The notes under the pieces are model-generated. The model was not told the DNA's origin. It did no database searches and was given only the letters and a program-made list of their open reading frames with translations. Both the position numbers and the translations under genes were made by a program. From NCBI GenBank assembly GCA_963829995.1, contig CAWHKW010000031.1:124001-188000 (forward strand): DNA of 64,000 nucleotides. Direction: 5' to 3'. Shown here one piece after another: positions 32,165 to 41,361 of this stretch (position 1 is its first letter; every line of letters starts with the position of its first letter). The DNA is from JACCZX01 sp963829995 (GTDB lineage Bacteria; Pseudomonadota; Gammaproteobacteria; Burkholderiales; Burkholderiaceae_F).

Positions 32165-33511
32165 ATGATGATGACCCCCAGAGAAATCGTTCACGAGCTC
32201 AACAAGCACATCGTCGGCCAGGATCGCGCCAAGCGCGCGGTCGCGGTCGCTCTGCGCAATCGGTGGCGCCGGCAGCAGGTTGAAGAGCCGCTGCGCTCGG
32301 AGATCACGCCGAAGAACATCCTGATGATCGGGCCGACCGGTGTCGGCAAGACCGAGATCGCGCGCCGGCTGGCGCGTCTGGCCGACGCACCGTTCATCAA
32401 GGTTGAAGCGACCAAGTTCACCGAGGTCGGCTACGTCGGCCGCGATGTCGACACGATCATCCGCGACTTGGTCGATATCTCGATCAAGCAGACGCGCGAG
32501 TCTGAAACGAAAAAGGTCGCAACGCGCGCACAGGACGCTGCCGAGGACCGTGTGCTCGATGTCCTGGTGCCGCCCGCGCGCGACGTCGGGTTTTCCGCCG
32601 GAAATCGCGACGATCAGAACGCGACGCGGCAAAAATTCCGCAAGAAGCTGCGTGAAGGCGAACTCGACGACAAGGAGATCGAGATCGAGCTGGCGTCGTC
32701 GCCGCAGTCTTTGGAAGTGATGGCGCCGCCGGGGATGGAGGAGCTGACGCAGCAGATTCAAACCATGTTTTCGAATCTCGGCCGTGATCGCCGCAAGCCG
32801 CGCAAGCTGTCGGTCAAGGAAGCGCTTAAGTTGTTGAGCGACGAAGAAGCGTCGCGCATGGTCAATGACGAGGAACTAAAAACGCGCGCGATTGCGAATG
32901 CCGAGTCAAACGGCATCGTGTTTCTCGATGAGATCGACAAGATTGCCTCGCGCTCCGAATTGCAGGGCGCGGACGTCTCGCGCCAGGGTGTGCAGCGCGA
33001 TTTGCTGCCGCTGGTCGAGGGCACGACGGTCAACACCAAGTACGGCATGGTCAAGACCGATCACATTCTGTTTATTGCGTCGGGGGCGTTTCATCTGGCC
33101 AAGCCGTCGGACCTGATCCCCGAACTGCAGGGGCGCTTCCCGATCCGGGTCGAGCTTGACTCGCTGACGGTCGATGACTTCGAACGCATCCTGAAAACGA
33201 CCGACGCCAGCTTGACGCAGCAATACGAAGCGCTGCTCGCGACCGACGGGTGTGCGCTGCAATTTACCGATGACGGCATTCACCGCCTCGCGGAGATTGC
33301 ACACTCGGTCAACGAAAGAACCGAAAACATTGGTGCGCGCCGGCTCTACACGGTGCTCGAAAAGCTGCTCGAAGAGGTGTCTTTCGGCGCCGGCAGTCAG
33401 GTGAGCGGCAATGGTTCAGAAGGACAACAGGTGCGGATCGATGCAGCCTATGTCGATGCTAGATTGGCCGATCTGGCGCGTGACGAAGATCTTGCGCGTT
33501 ATGTCTTGTAA
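32165..33511 (+). CDS. hslU: ATP-dependent protease ATPase subunit HslU
   Basis: Encodes 448 residues. HslU is an AAA+ unfoldase that feeds HslV. Walker A is IGPTGVGKTEIAR (about residues 55-67), Walker B is GIVFLDEIDK, and GYVGRDVD is the substrate-threading loop. The I-domain insert between Walker A and B is present. The C-terminus, ARDEDLARYVL, carries the HslV-activating tail. GAGGAG lies 7-12 bases before the ATG. Confidence 0.97.
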   Translation: MMMTPREIVHELNKHIVGQDRAKRAVAVALRNRWRRQQVEEPLRSEITPKNILMIGPTGVGKTEIARRLARLADAPFIKVEATKFTEVGYVGRDVDTIIRDLVDISIKQTRESETKKVATRAQDAAEDRVLDVLVPPARDVGFSAGNRDDQNATRQKFRKKLREGELDDKEIEIELASSPQSLEVMAPPGMEELTQQIQTMFSNLGRDRRKPRKLSVKEALKLLSDEEASRMVNDEELKTRAIANAESNGIVFLDEIDKIASRSELQGADVSRQGVQRDLLPLVEGTTVNTKYGMVKTDHILFIASGAFHLAKPSDLIPELQGRFPIRVELDSLTVDDFERILKTTDASLTQQYEALLATDGCALQFTDDGIHRLAEIAHSVNERTENIGARRLYTVLEKLLEEVSFGAGSQVSGNGSEGQQVRIDAAYVDARLADLARDEDLARYVL

Positions 33512-33523
33512 GCAGGAGAGACG

Positions 33524-33961
33524 ATGAAGCAATGGGCCGCCGCTGCAGCACTAGCGATAGCTTTGACGGCGCAGGCACAGCGCGGCGCCGACATCGACGT
33601 CAAGTCGGCATGGGCCAGACCTACTGTCGCGGGCCAGATGGGGACCGGCGCTTTTATGCACCTGACGTCGAAGGATGGTGCACGATTGCTCAGCGCGGCG
33701 AGTGACGTTGCCGGAGTCGTAGAGATTCACGAGATGGCGATGGAAGGTAACGTGATGCGGATGCGTCCGATCCCCAATCTTGATCTGCCGCCCGGTCGCA
33801 CCGTCGAATTGAAGCCGGGCGGACATCACATGATGTTGATGGACCTGAAGCGGCCGCTTGCGACCGGCGAGAAGATCAAGGTCGAGTTGCGGCTTGAAAC
33901 GCGCGACAAGAAGCTTGTCACGCAGCCGATCGAGATAGAAATTCGTCCGCGCGCACCGTAG
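33524..33961 (+). CDS. PCu(A)C family periplasmic copper chaperone
   Basis: Encodes 145 residues with a signal peptide (cleaved after QAQ). The family copper site is made of His and Met residues in IHEMAMEGNVMRM and GGHHMMLMDL. Such proteins hand Cu(I) to the CuA site of cytochrome oxidase subunit II. It lies 12 bp after hslU, away from the oxidase operons, but the window encodes two oxidases that would need it. Confidence 0.88.
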   Translation: MKQWAAAAALAIALTAQAQRGADIDVKSAWARPTVAGQMGTGAFMHLTSKDGARLLSAASDVAGVVEIHEMAMEGNVMRMRPIPNLDLPPGRTVELKPGGHHMMLMDLKRPLATGEKIKVELRLETRDKKLVTQPIEIEIRPRAP

Positions 33962-33996
33962 TCAGCGGAAATACCGCGTGTAAGATTCGCGCGCCC

Positions 33997-34914
33997 ATGC
34001 ATGTTGCAGCTACCGACATTTCGACAGCCGACACCGAGCTGATCGCGCCGCAGCTAAAAGCTGAAATCCTGTCCGAGGCGCTTCCCTATATCCGGCGTTT
34101 CCACGGCAAGACCATCGTCGTCAAATACGGCGGCAACGCGATGGTCGATCAGAATCTGAAAGAAGCCTTCGCGCACGATGTCGTGCTGCTGAAACTGGTG
34201 GGCATGAATCCGGTCGTCGTCCACGGCGGCGGACCGCAGATCGACGAAGCGCTCGAGCGAGTCGGAAAAAAATCGACGTTCATTCAGGGTATGCGCGTCA
34301 CCGACACCGAGACGATGGAAGTTGTCGAGTGGGTGTTGGCGGGCGAAATCCAGGGCGAGCTGGTGACGCTGATCAATCGCTTCGGCGGCCAGGCGGTCGG
34401 TTTGACCGGCAAGGACGGCGGGCTGATTCGCGCGCGCAAGCTGAAAATGATCGACATCGCGGACCCAACCAAGAGCCACGACATCGGCCACGTTGGAGAA
34501 ATCGAGGCGATCAATCCGGCCGTCGTCAAGGCGCTGCAGGACGACGCGTTCATTCCGGTGATTTCACCCATCGGCTTCGGCGAAGACAATCTGACCTACA
34601 ACATCAACGCAGACGTGGTGGCCGGCAAGATCGCAGAGATCCTAAAAGCCGAAAAGCTGGTGATGTTGACCAACACACCGGGAGTGCTCGACAAGAGCGG
34701 CCGGCTGCTAACCGGGCTTTCAGCGCGCCAGATCGATGGCTTGTTTGCCGATGGCACGATTTCCGGCGGGATGCTGCCGAAACTCTCGTCAGCACTGGAA
34801 GCCGCGAAGAGCGGCGTCAACTCGGTCCACATCATTGACGGCAGGGTCGATCACTGCCTGCTGCTCGAGATTCTGACCGACCAGGGTGTCGGCACAATGA
34901 TCAAGAGTCATTAG
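33997..34914 (+). CDS. argB: Acetylglutamate kinase ArgB
   Basis: Encodes 305 residues. ArgB phosphorylates N-acetylglutamate, the second step of arginine synthesis. VKYGGNAM, VVHGGGPQID and GLTGKDGGLI are the family motifs. The N-terminal helix SEALPYIRRFHGK is typical of arginine-inhibited hexameric enzymes. A hairpin (34928-34946) follows the stop. Confidence 0.96.
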   Translation: MHVAATDISTADTELIAPQLKAEILSEALPYIRRFHGKTIVVKYGGNAMVDQNLKEAFAHDVVLLKLVGMNPVVVHGGGPQIDEALERVGKKSTFIQGMRVTDTETMEVVEWVLAGEIQGELVTLINRFGGQAVGLTGKDGGLIRARKLKMIDIADPTKSHDIGHVGEIEAINPAVVKALQDDAFIPVISPIGFGEDNLTYNINADVVAGKIAEILKAEKLVMLTNTPGVLDKSGRLLTGLSARQIDGLFADGTISGGMLPKLSSALEAAKSGVNSVHIIDGRVDHCLLLEILTDQGVGTMIKSH

Positions 34915-34916
34915 CA

Positions 34917-34942
34917 TCCTCGTGTACGCGACCGCTGCGCGG
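34917..34942 (+). repeat. 26-bp inverted repeat, arm 2 (after argB)
   Basis: Starts TCCTCGTGTACGCGACC, exact reverse complement of 32132-32157, 2.76 kb away. It begins within 3 bp of the argB stop and partly overlaps the hairpin GCGACCGC-TGC-GCGGTCGC (34928-34946). Confidence 0.7.
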
Positions 34943-35005
34943 TCGCACCGAGCGGCACGTCGCTAAGCTCCGCGTCCCGTTTTCCTTGCCTCATCTGGAG
35001 TCGTC

Positions 35006-36850
35006 ATGGCTGATCGTCCGGGATTCATTCGTCGCTTCTTCGGCGGTCTGTGGAGCGTGCTCAATTTCACGCGGCAGCTGATTTTCAACGTGCTGTTCTT
35101 CGCCATCGTCGCGGTGCTGTTGGTCGCGTGGTTCGCCAGCGATGGACCGACCGCTCTCAGGTCGGACACGGCGTTGGTAATCAATCTGCAAGGCGATATC
35201 GTCGAGGAATACACGATCGGCCCGCGCGAAGCGGCTGTCGCGGAGGCGTTCGGTGAGGAGCGTTTCGAGACGCGCGTGCGCGACGTTCTGGCGGCGATCG
35301 ACGCTGCGGCCAAGGATCCACAGATCACACGCGCAGTGCTGGTGCTCGACGAGATGGGCGGAGCGGGCATCGCCACGCTGCGCGAGATCGGTGCGGCGCT
35401 CGAGCGCTTCAAGGCGAGCGGCAAGCCGGTCTACGCGTGGGGTCAGAACTACGGCCAGGGCCAGTATTACCTCGCATCGCATGCCAACGAGCTGTACCTG
35501 CATCCCGCGGGTGCACTGGGGGTACGCGGACTCGAAGGTACGCGCGGTTATTACAAGACGCTGCTCGACAAGCTCGGCGTGAAGGTCAATGCTTTTCAGG
35601 CGGGGCGCTACAAGAGTTTTTCGGAGCCATTTACCCGCACGTCGGCAACGCCCGAGGCGAAGGAAGCCGATTCGCTGCTGCTCAACGGCCTATGGTCAAC
35701 CTGGACCGGCGACGTGGAGCGTGTCCGCAAACTGCAGCCGGGAACCGTCGATGCCGTGATCGGCGATCTGCCGCAGCGACTGGCGGCGGCCGACGGCGAC
35801 ATCGCGCGCCTGGCGCTGAATGAAAAGCTTGTCGACGGGGTGATGACGCGAAGCCAATTTCGCGAGCGGCTGCTGCAGAGCGGCGCTCCGCGAAGTGACG
35901 AAGACAGCGAAACATTTCGGCAAATCTCGTTGTATTCGTACGTGCGCCGGGTGCCACAGCCGATCGACGGTGATGCGGTCGGCGTGATCGTCGCGCAAGG
36001 CGAGATCACCGGCGGCGATGCGCAGCAAGGGCGGGTTGGCGCGCGCACGATGGTCGAGTTGATCGAGCGCGCGCGGCAGGACGACAGCATCAAAGCGGTC
36101 GTGTTGCGCATCGACTCTCCCGGTGGGCTGGTGCAAGCTTCCGAAATCATTCGCGAGCAGCTTGAGCTGACGCGCAAGGCGGGTAAGCCGGTGGTGGCTT
36201 CGATGGGCGATGTCGCCGCCTCAGGCGGTTACTGGATCGCAATGGGTGCTGACGAAGTCGTCGCCGATCCCGCCACTATTACCGGGTCGATCGGCGTGTT
36301 TGGTCTGTTGCCGACGTTCGAGGGCACGATGGAAAAAATCGGTGTCAACGTCGACGGCGTGGCGACGACCTGGCTGGCCGGGGCGACCGACTTGCGGCGG
36401 CCGGTCGACAAGCGACTGGCGCAGACGCTCGAGCTGGTGGTCAACTCCAACTACCGGGAGTTCATCGGAATGGTGGCCCAGCGCCGTAACTCGACGCCGG
36501 AGAAGATCAACGAGGTTGCGCAAGGCCGGGTGTGGACCGGAGCGCAGGCCAAGGAGCGCGGCCTGGTTGACACGCTGGGCGGAATCGATGTCGCGATAAA
36601 AAGCGCGGCTCGGCGCGCCAACCTGGGTGACTCGTACCGGCTCGACTATGTCGAACCCGAGCCGCGCGGGATCAACCGGTATCTGTCGTTGTTCTTCGGC
36701 CGCATCGCGGCCGCAGTCCGGACCGGGCTCGGACTCGATGGGTGGCTCGGACGCGACGTCGGCGCGGTCAAGCGTGACCTGGAGTTGCTCTTTGGCGCGC
36801 GCGACAATCCGCTGGCTCCCATTTCGTATTGTTTCTGCAACTTTCGATAG
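35006..36850 (+). CDS. sppA: Signal peptide peptidase SppA, 67K type
   Basis: Encodes 614 residues, the double-domain form of SppA. A single membrane helix (LIFNVLFFAIVAVLLVAWF) anchors it in the inner membrane. The lysine of the catalytic dyad lies in GRYKSFSEPFTR, and the serine nucleophile in the second half, DVAASGGYWIAMGADEVVA. It degrades cleaved signal peptides. An unusual end, ISYCFCNFR, carries two Cys. It is between argB and slmA on the same strand. Confidence 0.93.
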   Translation: MADRPGFIRRFFGGLWSVLNFTRQLIFNVLFFAIVAVLLVAWFASDGPTALRSDTALVINLQGDIVEEYTIGPREAAVAEAFGEERFETRVRDVLAAIDAAAKDPQITRAVLVLDEMGGAGIATLREIGAALERFKASGKPVYAWGQNYGQGQYYLASHANELYLHPAGALGVRGLEGTRGYYKTLLDKLGVKVNAFQAGRYKSFSEPFTRTSATPEAKEADSLLLNGLWSTWTGDVERVRKLQPGTVDAVIGDLPQRLAAADGDIARLALNEKLVDGVMTRSQFRERLLQSGAPRSDEDSETFRQISLYSYVRRVPQPIDGDAVGVIVAQGEITGGDAQQGRVGARTMVELIERARQDDSIKAVVLRIDSPGGLVQASEIIREQLELTRKAGKPVVASMGDVAASGGYWIAMGADEVVADPATITGSIGVFGLLPTFEGTMEKIGVNVDGVATTWLAGATDLRRPVDKRLAQTLELVVNSNYREFIGMVAQRRNSTPEKINEVAQGRVWTGAQAKERGLVDTLGGIDVAIKSAARRANLGDSYRLDYVEPEPRGINRYLSLFFGRIAAAVRTGLGLDGWLGRDVGAVKRDLELLFGARDNPLAPISYCFCNFR

Positions 36851-36973
36851 ACCCCGCGCCCTCGGAAGCGATTTCTAAAGGCGCCATCAGGCCCGCGATT
36901 CCGGCTTACTTCCGCTCTTTAGCGGAGCGTGAAAGTGTTCGCGGGTGCGGGTTTCTAAGATAGTATGCCTTCA

Positions 36974-37014
36974 CGTCGGCCTCCCGCCGACGCAGTTGTT
37001 CCACCCTACAACTG
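36974..37014 (+). promoter_or_regulatory. Two adjacent inverted repeats in the slmA leader
   Basis: CGTCGGC-CTCCC-GCCGACG (36974-36992) is directly followed by CAGTTGT-TCCACCCT-ACAACTG (36993-37014), 25 bp before the slmA ATG. Both have perfect 7-bp arms. They could form consecutive hairpins in the mRNA leader or bind a dimeric regulator, possibly SlmA itself (TetR family), although neither matches the known SlmA DNA site. Confidence 0.45.
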
Positions 37015-37038
37015 TTCAACCTCAGGCGACGGGTCGTC

Positions 37039-37632
37039 ATGGACATCCCTACGCAAGGATCGCGTAAACCCGGCGCCCGCAAGCTGCAAATCCTGCAGAT
37101 GCTTGCCTCGATGCTCGAGGACCCGAAGGGCGAAAAGGTGACCACCGCCGCGCTCGCCGCGCGGCTCGATGTGTCAGAAGCGGCGTTGTATCGCCACTTC
37201 GCGAGCAAGGCCCAAATGTTCGAAGGGCTGATCGAGTTCATCGAAACGACGATCTTCGGCCTGATTAACAAGATCAGCACCGAGGAGCCATCGGGTCTGA
37301 AGCAGGTGCGCGCGATGGTCAGCATGTTGCTCGACTTCGCACAGACCAACCGTGGCATGACGCGCGTGCTGATCGGCGACGCGCTGGTCAACGAGAACGA
37401 ACGCTTGCAGGAACGCATGAATCAGTTTTTCGAACGCATCGAAGCGTCGATCAAGCAGAGTTTCAAGGTCGCGGTCGGAGACAAGGAATTGCCTGAGTCG
37501 TTCGACGCCGGCGCGCGCGCCGCGCTGGTGCTTGCATTCGTATTGGGCCGCTGGCACCGATTCGCGAAGAGCGGCTTTCGAAAGGTGCCCGCCGAAGGGA
37601 TCGACGTGCAGATGCCGGCGCTGGTCGGTTAA
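37039..37632 (+). CDS. slmA: Nucleoid occlusion factor SlmA
   Basis: Encodes 197 residues. SlmA is a TetR-fold DNA-binding protein that blocks FtsZ assembly over the nucleoid. The helix-turn-helix is TTAALAARLDVSEAALYRHF. The family opening R-x2-ILQMLASMLE and the C-terminal GRWHRFAKSGFRKVP match SlmA rather than other TetR members. It is convergent with moeB. Confidence 0.92.
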   Translation: MDIPTQGSRKPGARKLQILQMLASMLEDPKGEKVTTAALAARLDVSEAALYRHFASKAQMFEGLIEFIETTIFGLINKISTEEPSGLKQVRAMVSMLLDFAQTNRGMTRVLIGDALVNENERLQERMNQFFERIEASIKQSFKVAVGDKELPESFDAGARAALVLAFVLGRWHRFAKSGFRKVPAEGIDVQMPALVG

Positions 37633-37637
37633 GAAGG

Positions 37638-38399
37638 CTAACGGCCGGCGCACACCGGGCAGCTCGGATCGCGCGTTACGCGCACCGAGTGCCAGCGCAT
37701 CGTCAACGCGTCGAGCATCACCAGCTGGCCGCTCAGTGTCTGGCCAATCCCGGCGGCGAGCTTTAACGCCTCGGCTGCCTGTAGCGTTCCAATAATGCCC
37801 GTCAGCGGCGCAAATACGCCCATCGTCGAACACAGTTCGTCTTCGTCATCACTTGGCGGAAACAGGCACGCATAGCACGGCGAATCCCGGTCACGCAGGT
37901 CGAACACCGCGATCTGACCATCGAACCGGATGGCAGCACCCGACACCAGTGGCTTGCGTGACGTGATGCACGCGCGATTGATCGCATGGCGGGTCACGAA
38001 GTTGTCGGAGCAATCGAGCACTACCGTGGCATCTTCCACCAGCCTGCCGATGGCGGCAGCGTCGAGGCGACTCACCAGCGGGATGACTTCGACTTCCGGA
38101 TTGATCGCCTGCAACGCCAGTCGACCGGACTCTGCTTTCGGCGATCCGACGCGATCAGTCGTATGCAGGATCTGCCGCTGCAGGTTAGTGAGGTCGACGG
38201 CATCGCCGTCGGCCAGCACGATCGCTGCCACACCGGCGGACGCGAGGTAATACGCCGCCGGCGAACCAAGGCCACCGGCGCCGATCACCAGCATGCGCGC
38301 TGCGCGCAGCTTCTGCTGGCCCTCGATACCGAGTTCGTTCAGCAGTATGTGGCGCGAATAACGCAACAGCTGATGGTCGTCTAGGGGGGAGTCGGTCAT
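37638..38399 (-). CDS. moeB: Molybdopterin-synthase adenylyltransferase MoeB (HesA/ThiF family)
   Basis: Encodes 253 residues. It adenylates the C-terminus of a small ubiquitin-like sulfur carrier (MoaD, or ThiS in ThiF). The ATP loop is GAGGLGSPAAYYLASAG, followed by the Arg-finger region LQRQILH and the catalytic Asp in DCSDNFVTR. The zinc cysteines are CYAC and CPVC. There is no C-terminal rhodanese domain. MoeB versus ThiF is not settled by the sequence; no molybdenum or thiamine genes are nearby. A terminator separates it from ctpA. Confidence 0.88.
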   Translation of the reverse strand: MTDSPLDDHQLLRYSRHILLNELGIEGQQKLRAARMLVIGAGGLGSPAAYYLASAGVAAIVLADGDAVDLTNLQRQILHTTDRVGSPKAESGRLALQAINPEVEVIPLVSRLDAAAIGRLVEDATVVLDCSDNFVTRHAINRACITSRKPLVSGAAIRFDGQIAVFDLRDRDSPCYACLFPPSDDEDELCSTMGVFAPLTGIIGTLQAAEALKLAAGIGQTLSGQLVMLDALTMRWHSVRVTRDPSCPVCAGR

Positions 38400-38412
38400 G
38401 TCCAGAAAACGC

Positions 38413-38450
38413 GCAAAAGAAAACGGGCCGCAGCGCGGCCCGTGTTTTTA
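38413..38450 (-). terminator. Rho-independent terminator after ctpA
   Basis: ACGGGCCGC-AGC-GCGGCCCGT is a 9-bp perfect stem. On the minus strand it is followed by TTTTCTTTT, a strong intrinsic terminator 13-50 bp past the ctpA stop and just upstream of moeB. On the plus strand a GTTTTTA follows, so it may work in both directions. Confidence 0.85.
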
Positions 38451-38462
38451 TACGCCTGCTAT

Positions 38463-39929
38463 CTAGCGCGCGGGTGCTGTGGCAACGCTATCGGGCTTCG
38501 GCTTGGCGATTTCAACCGGCTTGCCCTTCAGATGATTCATCGCCTGCAGCAACTGGTAATCCTCCGGCGCGCCCCAGTCATAGCGCTTCGGCGATACCGA
38601 CTTGCCGTCGATCGGTTTGACCGGTGTCGCGGACGGAACGGCTGTGCCGCGCGGAGCGGAAGAAGCGCCCGGAACGGTTGCCGCGCGCGTTGCGTCCTCG
38701 ACCTTGGCGTTTTCAAGATGGCGGACCAGGTCGGCTTCGCGCACGTTGAATCCGGCGAAATTGCCCTCTGGTGTGTCCTCGACGATAAAGTCGGGGACGA
38801 TGCCCTTCGCCTGAATCGAACGACCTTTCGGGGTGTAATAGCGCGCGGTAGTGAGTTTGATTGCCGCCGGTTGATCGCCGTCGACGCGCAGCGGAATGAT
38901 GGTCTGCACTGAGCCTTTGCCGAAGGTTTGCGTGCCCAGCACGACCGCACGTTTGTGGTCCTGCAGCGCGCCGGCAACGATCTCAGAGGCAGACGCCGAA
39001 GCGCCGTTGACCAGCACGATCAACGGAACCGTCTTGGCCTGTGGCGGCAGTTTCGAAAGAATGTCTTCGCCGCGACCGCGCAAATAATCCTCTGGCGACG
39101 CAACGAATTTCCGGCGCGCATCATCGGTGCGGCCGTCGGTCGAAACCACCAGCGCCTTGGCCGGCAAAAACGCCGCCGTCACGCCGACTGCCGAATGCAA
39201 CAAGCCGCCCGGGTCATTGCGAATATCGAGCACCAGGCCTTTCAGCGGCCCTTGTTTGTAAAGATCGTTGACGTGCTTCACGAGGTCGTCAACGGTTTTC
39301 TCCTTGAACTGTGAAACGCGAATGAAGCCGAAGCCGGGCTCGATCATTTTCGATTTCACCGACTGCACGCGAATCACGTCGCGCACCAGCTTGAATTCGA
39401 GCGGCTTGTCTTCGCCCTTGCGCGCAACGATCAGCGTGATGGAAGTGCGGGGCTTGCCGCGCATCAGCTTGACCGCTTCGGGCAATGTCAGCCCGCGCGT
39501 GACCTTGTCGTCGATCTTGATGATCAAGTCGCCGGCTTTGATGCCGGCGCGCGCTGCCGGCGTGTCGTCGATCGGAGCGATTACCTTGATGATGCCGTCT
39601 TCGGCACCGACTTCAATACCCAGGCCGCCAAACTCGCCCTGAATATCGCTTTGCATGTCTTTGAACGCATCGGCGTCCAGATACGCCGAATGAGGATCGA
39701 GCCCGGCGAGCATGCCCGAGATCGCCTCATGCATCAGCTTCTTGTCATCGACCGGCTCGACGTAGTTGGCTTTTACTGCACCGAAAACGTCGGTAAAGGC
39801 CCGAATCTCTTCCAGTGGAATCGGTCCCCGCGTATCACGAAACGCGTACGCCGAGATGCCCAGGCTGACCATAACGCCGGCGATGGCGCCGACACCGATG
39901 AGTCCGAAACTACGAGCCCTGCCAGCCAT
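38463..39929 (-). CDS. ctpA: Carboxy-terminal processing peptidase CtpA (S41)
   Basis: Encodes 488 residues from the ATG at 39929, which has GGGGG just upstream. CtpA is a periplasmic serine protease anchored or secreted by its N-terminal hydrophobic segment. A PDZ domain (GLGIEVGAEDGIIKV through GLTLPEAVKLMRG) precedes the catalytic domain. The Ser is in NGASASASEIVAGAL and the Lys in TFGKGSVQ. A Pro/Ala-rich tail of ~90 residues follows. A murein hydrolase activator gene often found between gpmA and ctpA is absent; that 206-bp gap holds nothing recognisable. Confidence 0.93.
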   Translation of the reverse strand: MAGRARSFGLIGVGAIAGVMVSLGISAYAFRDTRGPIPLEEIRAFTDVFGAVKANYVEPVDDKKLMHEAISGMLAGLDPHSAYLDADAFKDMQSDIQGEFGGLGIEVGAEDGIIKVIAPIDDTPAARAGIKAGDLIIKIDDKVTRGLTLPEAVKLMRGKPRTSITLIVARKGEDKPLEFKLVRDVIRVQSVKSKMIEPGFGFIRVSQFKEKTVDDLVKHVNDLYKQGPLKGLVLDIRNDPGGLLHSAVGVTAAFLPAKALVVSTDGRTDDARRKFVASPEDYLRGRGEDILSKLPPQAKTVPLIVLVNGASASASEIVAGALQDHKRAVVLGTQTFGKGSVQTIIPLRVDGDQPAAIKLTTARYYTPKGRSIQAKGIVPDFIVEDTPEGNFAGFNVREADLVRHLENAKVEDATRAATVPGASSAPRGTAVPSATPVKPIDGKSVSPKRYDWGAPEDYQLLQAMNHLKGKPVEIAKPKPDSVATAPAR

Positions 39930-40135
39930 GCCACCCCCATTTTCGACGTTTGTCGATGCAAACACTAACGTGCCGCCAACCACCCAAGCTAACCAAATGG
40001 CCGCTCTTGCAAACCTACTTCAAAGTATAGGCCCGCATCGACAATTGCAACCGTCGTGCCGATGGCCTAACCCATGTATCCGACAGCGACCGCCGGCCTT
40101 GCGTTCCGCGCACCGAAGGCCCAGTTGCGGGTCGT

Positions 40136-40900
40136 TTACCCGCGCTTCGCGTGACCTTGCGCGGCCACCGCCTGCACGGCGCGTTCGATCTCGGCGGCGT
40201 CGCCGAGATAGTAGTGCCGGATCGGCTTCAGCTCCGAATCAAGCTCATAGACCAGCGGACGAGCGGTCGGTACGTTAAGCGCAACGATGGCGTCGTCGGA
40301 TAGGTGATCGAGGTGCTTGATCAACGCGCGCAATGAGTTGCCATGTGCCGCGACCAAAACACGACGGCTGCGCAATATCGCCGGTGCGATCGAGTCGTTC
40401 CAGAACGGAATCACACGCTCTACGGTGTCCTTCAGGCTCTCGGTCAGCGGCATGTCTGCCGCGCTTACGTGCTTGTAGCGCGGATCGTCGCCGATTCGTC
40501 TTGGGTCTGAAGGCGGCAGCGGTTCGGGCGCCACCGCATACGCGCGGCGCCACTTCAGCACCTGTTCTTCGCCAAACTTGGCCGCCGTTTCAGTCTTGTT
40601 GAGTCCCTGCAGCGCTCCATAGTGGCGCTCGTTCAGGCGCCAACTGTGCACCACCGGCAGCCACATCAAATCGAGCGCGTCAAGCGCAATCCACAGCGTG
40701 CGGATCGCGCGCCTGAGCACCGACGTGTATGCAATGTCGAACGTGAACCCTTCCTGCTGCAGCAGCTCGCCGGCCGCTTTTGCCTCGCGCCGGCCGTTTT
40801 CGGTCAGATCCACATCGGTCCAACCGGTGAAGCGATTCTCGAGATTCCACTGACTTTCGCCATGACGCAGCAGAACCAGCTTGAAGATCGGCGTGTGCAT
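40136..40900 (-). CDS. gpmA: 2,3-bisphosphoglycerate-dependent phosphoglycerate mutase
   Basis: Encodes 254 residues. GpmA interconverts 3- and 2-phosphoglycerate. The phospho-histidine motif is LLRHGESQWNLENRFTGW. The second catalytic His is in VAAHGNSLRALIKHL. RHYYLGD marks the C-terminal part. It is divergent from the rhodanese gene, and upstream of ctpA on the same strand. Confidence 0.96.
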   Translation of the reverse strand: MHTPIFKLVLLRHGESQWNLENRFTGWTDVDLTENGRREAKAAGELLQQEGFTFDIAYTSVLRRAIRTLWIALDALDLMWLPVVHSWRLNERHYGALQGLNKTETAAKFGEEQVLKWRRAYAVAPEPLPPSDPRRIGDDPRYKHVSAADMPLTESLKDTVERVIPFWNDSIAPAILRSRRVLVAAHGNSLRALIKHLDHLSDDAIVALNVPTARPLVYELDSELKPIRHYYLGDAAEIERAVQAVAAQGHAKRG

Positions 40901-40910
40901 CGGCCTATTC

Positions 40911-40916
40911 TATAAT
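40911..40916 (+). promoter_or_regulatory. -10 box (TATAAT) for the rhodanese-grxC-secB operon
   Basis: A consensus TATAAT lies 34 bp before the GTG start of the rhodanese gene and 11 bp outside the gpmA start. No good -35 hexamer is seen at 16-18 bp, so the promoter may need an activator or lean on the consensus -10. Confidence 0.55.
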
Positions 40917-40949
40917 TCGCGCCCTTCACCGCCGCCTCGTCGTTTCTCC

Positions 40950-41351
40950 GTGCAGTTTCTAATCGATAACGTTTTCCTGATTGCGATCGCGTTTGCCAGC
41001 GGCGCGATGCTGCTATGGCCGTTCGTTCGCACCAAAGTGTCCGGCCCTGCGTTGACGACGTTGCAGGTAACGCAGCTGATCAACGGCAAGAATGCCACCA
41101 TCGTCGATATTCGTTCGCCGGAGGAGTTTGCAAAGGGGTCTCTTCCAAACGCGCGCAACCTGCCGGCCGAAAAGGTGAAGGACGGTGCCGGCGTTCTGAA
41201 AAAGGACAAGCCAGTGATCGTTGTTTGCGCGAATGGCCGGGCCGCCAATAAGGCCGCTGCGCAATTACGCTCAAGCGGATTCAACGACGTCTTTGTGTTG
41301 AGCGGCGGTCTCGCGGCGTGGCGTGAGGCTGGACTGCCCCTCAAGACGTAG
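40950..41351 (+). CDS. Membrane-anchored rhodanese-like protein
   Basis: Encodes 133 residues from GTG at 40950; the ATG at 40881 lies inside gpmA and is rejected. An N-terminal membrane helix (FLIAIAFASGAMLLWPF) anchors a single rhodanese domain. The catalytic Cys is in VIVVCANGRAANKAA, with VDIRSPEEF as the first rhodanese signature. It probably transfers sulfane sulfur; the substrate is unknown. It leads an operon with grxC, secB and gpsA, an arrangement common in the group. Confidence 0.88.
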   Translation: MQFLIDNVFLIAIAFASGAMLLWPFVRTKVSGPALTTLQVTQLINGKNATIVDIRSPEEFAKGSLPNARNLPAEKVKDGAGVLKKDKPVIVVCANGRAANKAAAQLRSSGFNDVFVLSGGLAAWREAGLPLKT

Positions 41352-41361
41352 GATTAGGCGA

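Noticed and set aside
39930..40135. Degraded murein hydrolase activator between gpmA and ctpA
   Set aside because: The 206-bp gap has no recognisable peptidase remnant, so only absence can be stated.
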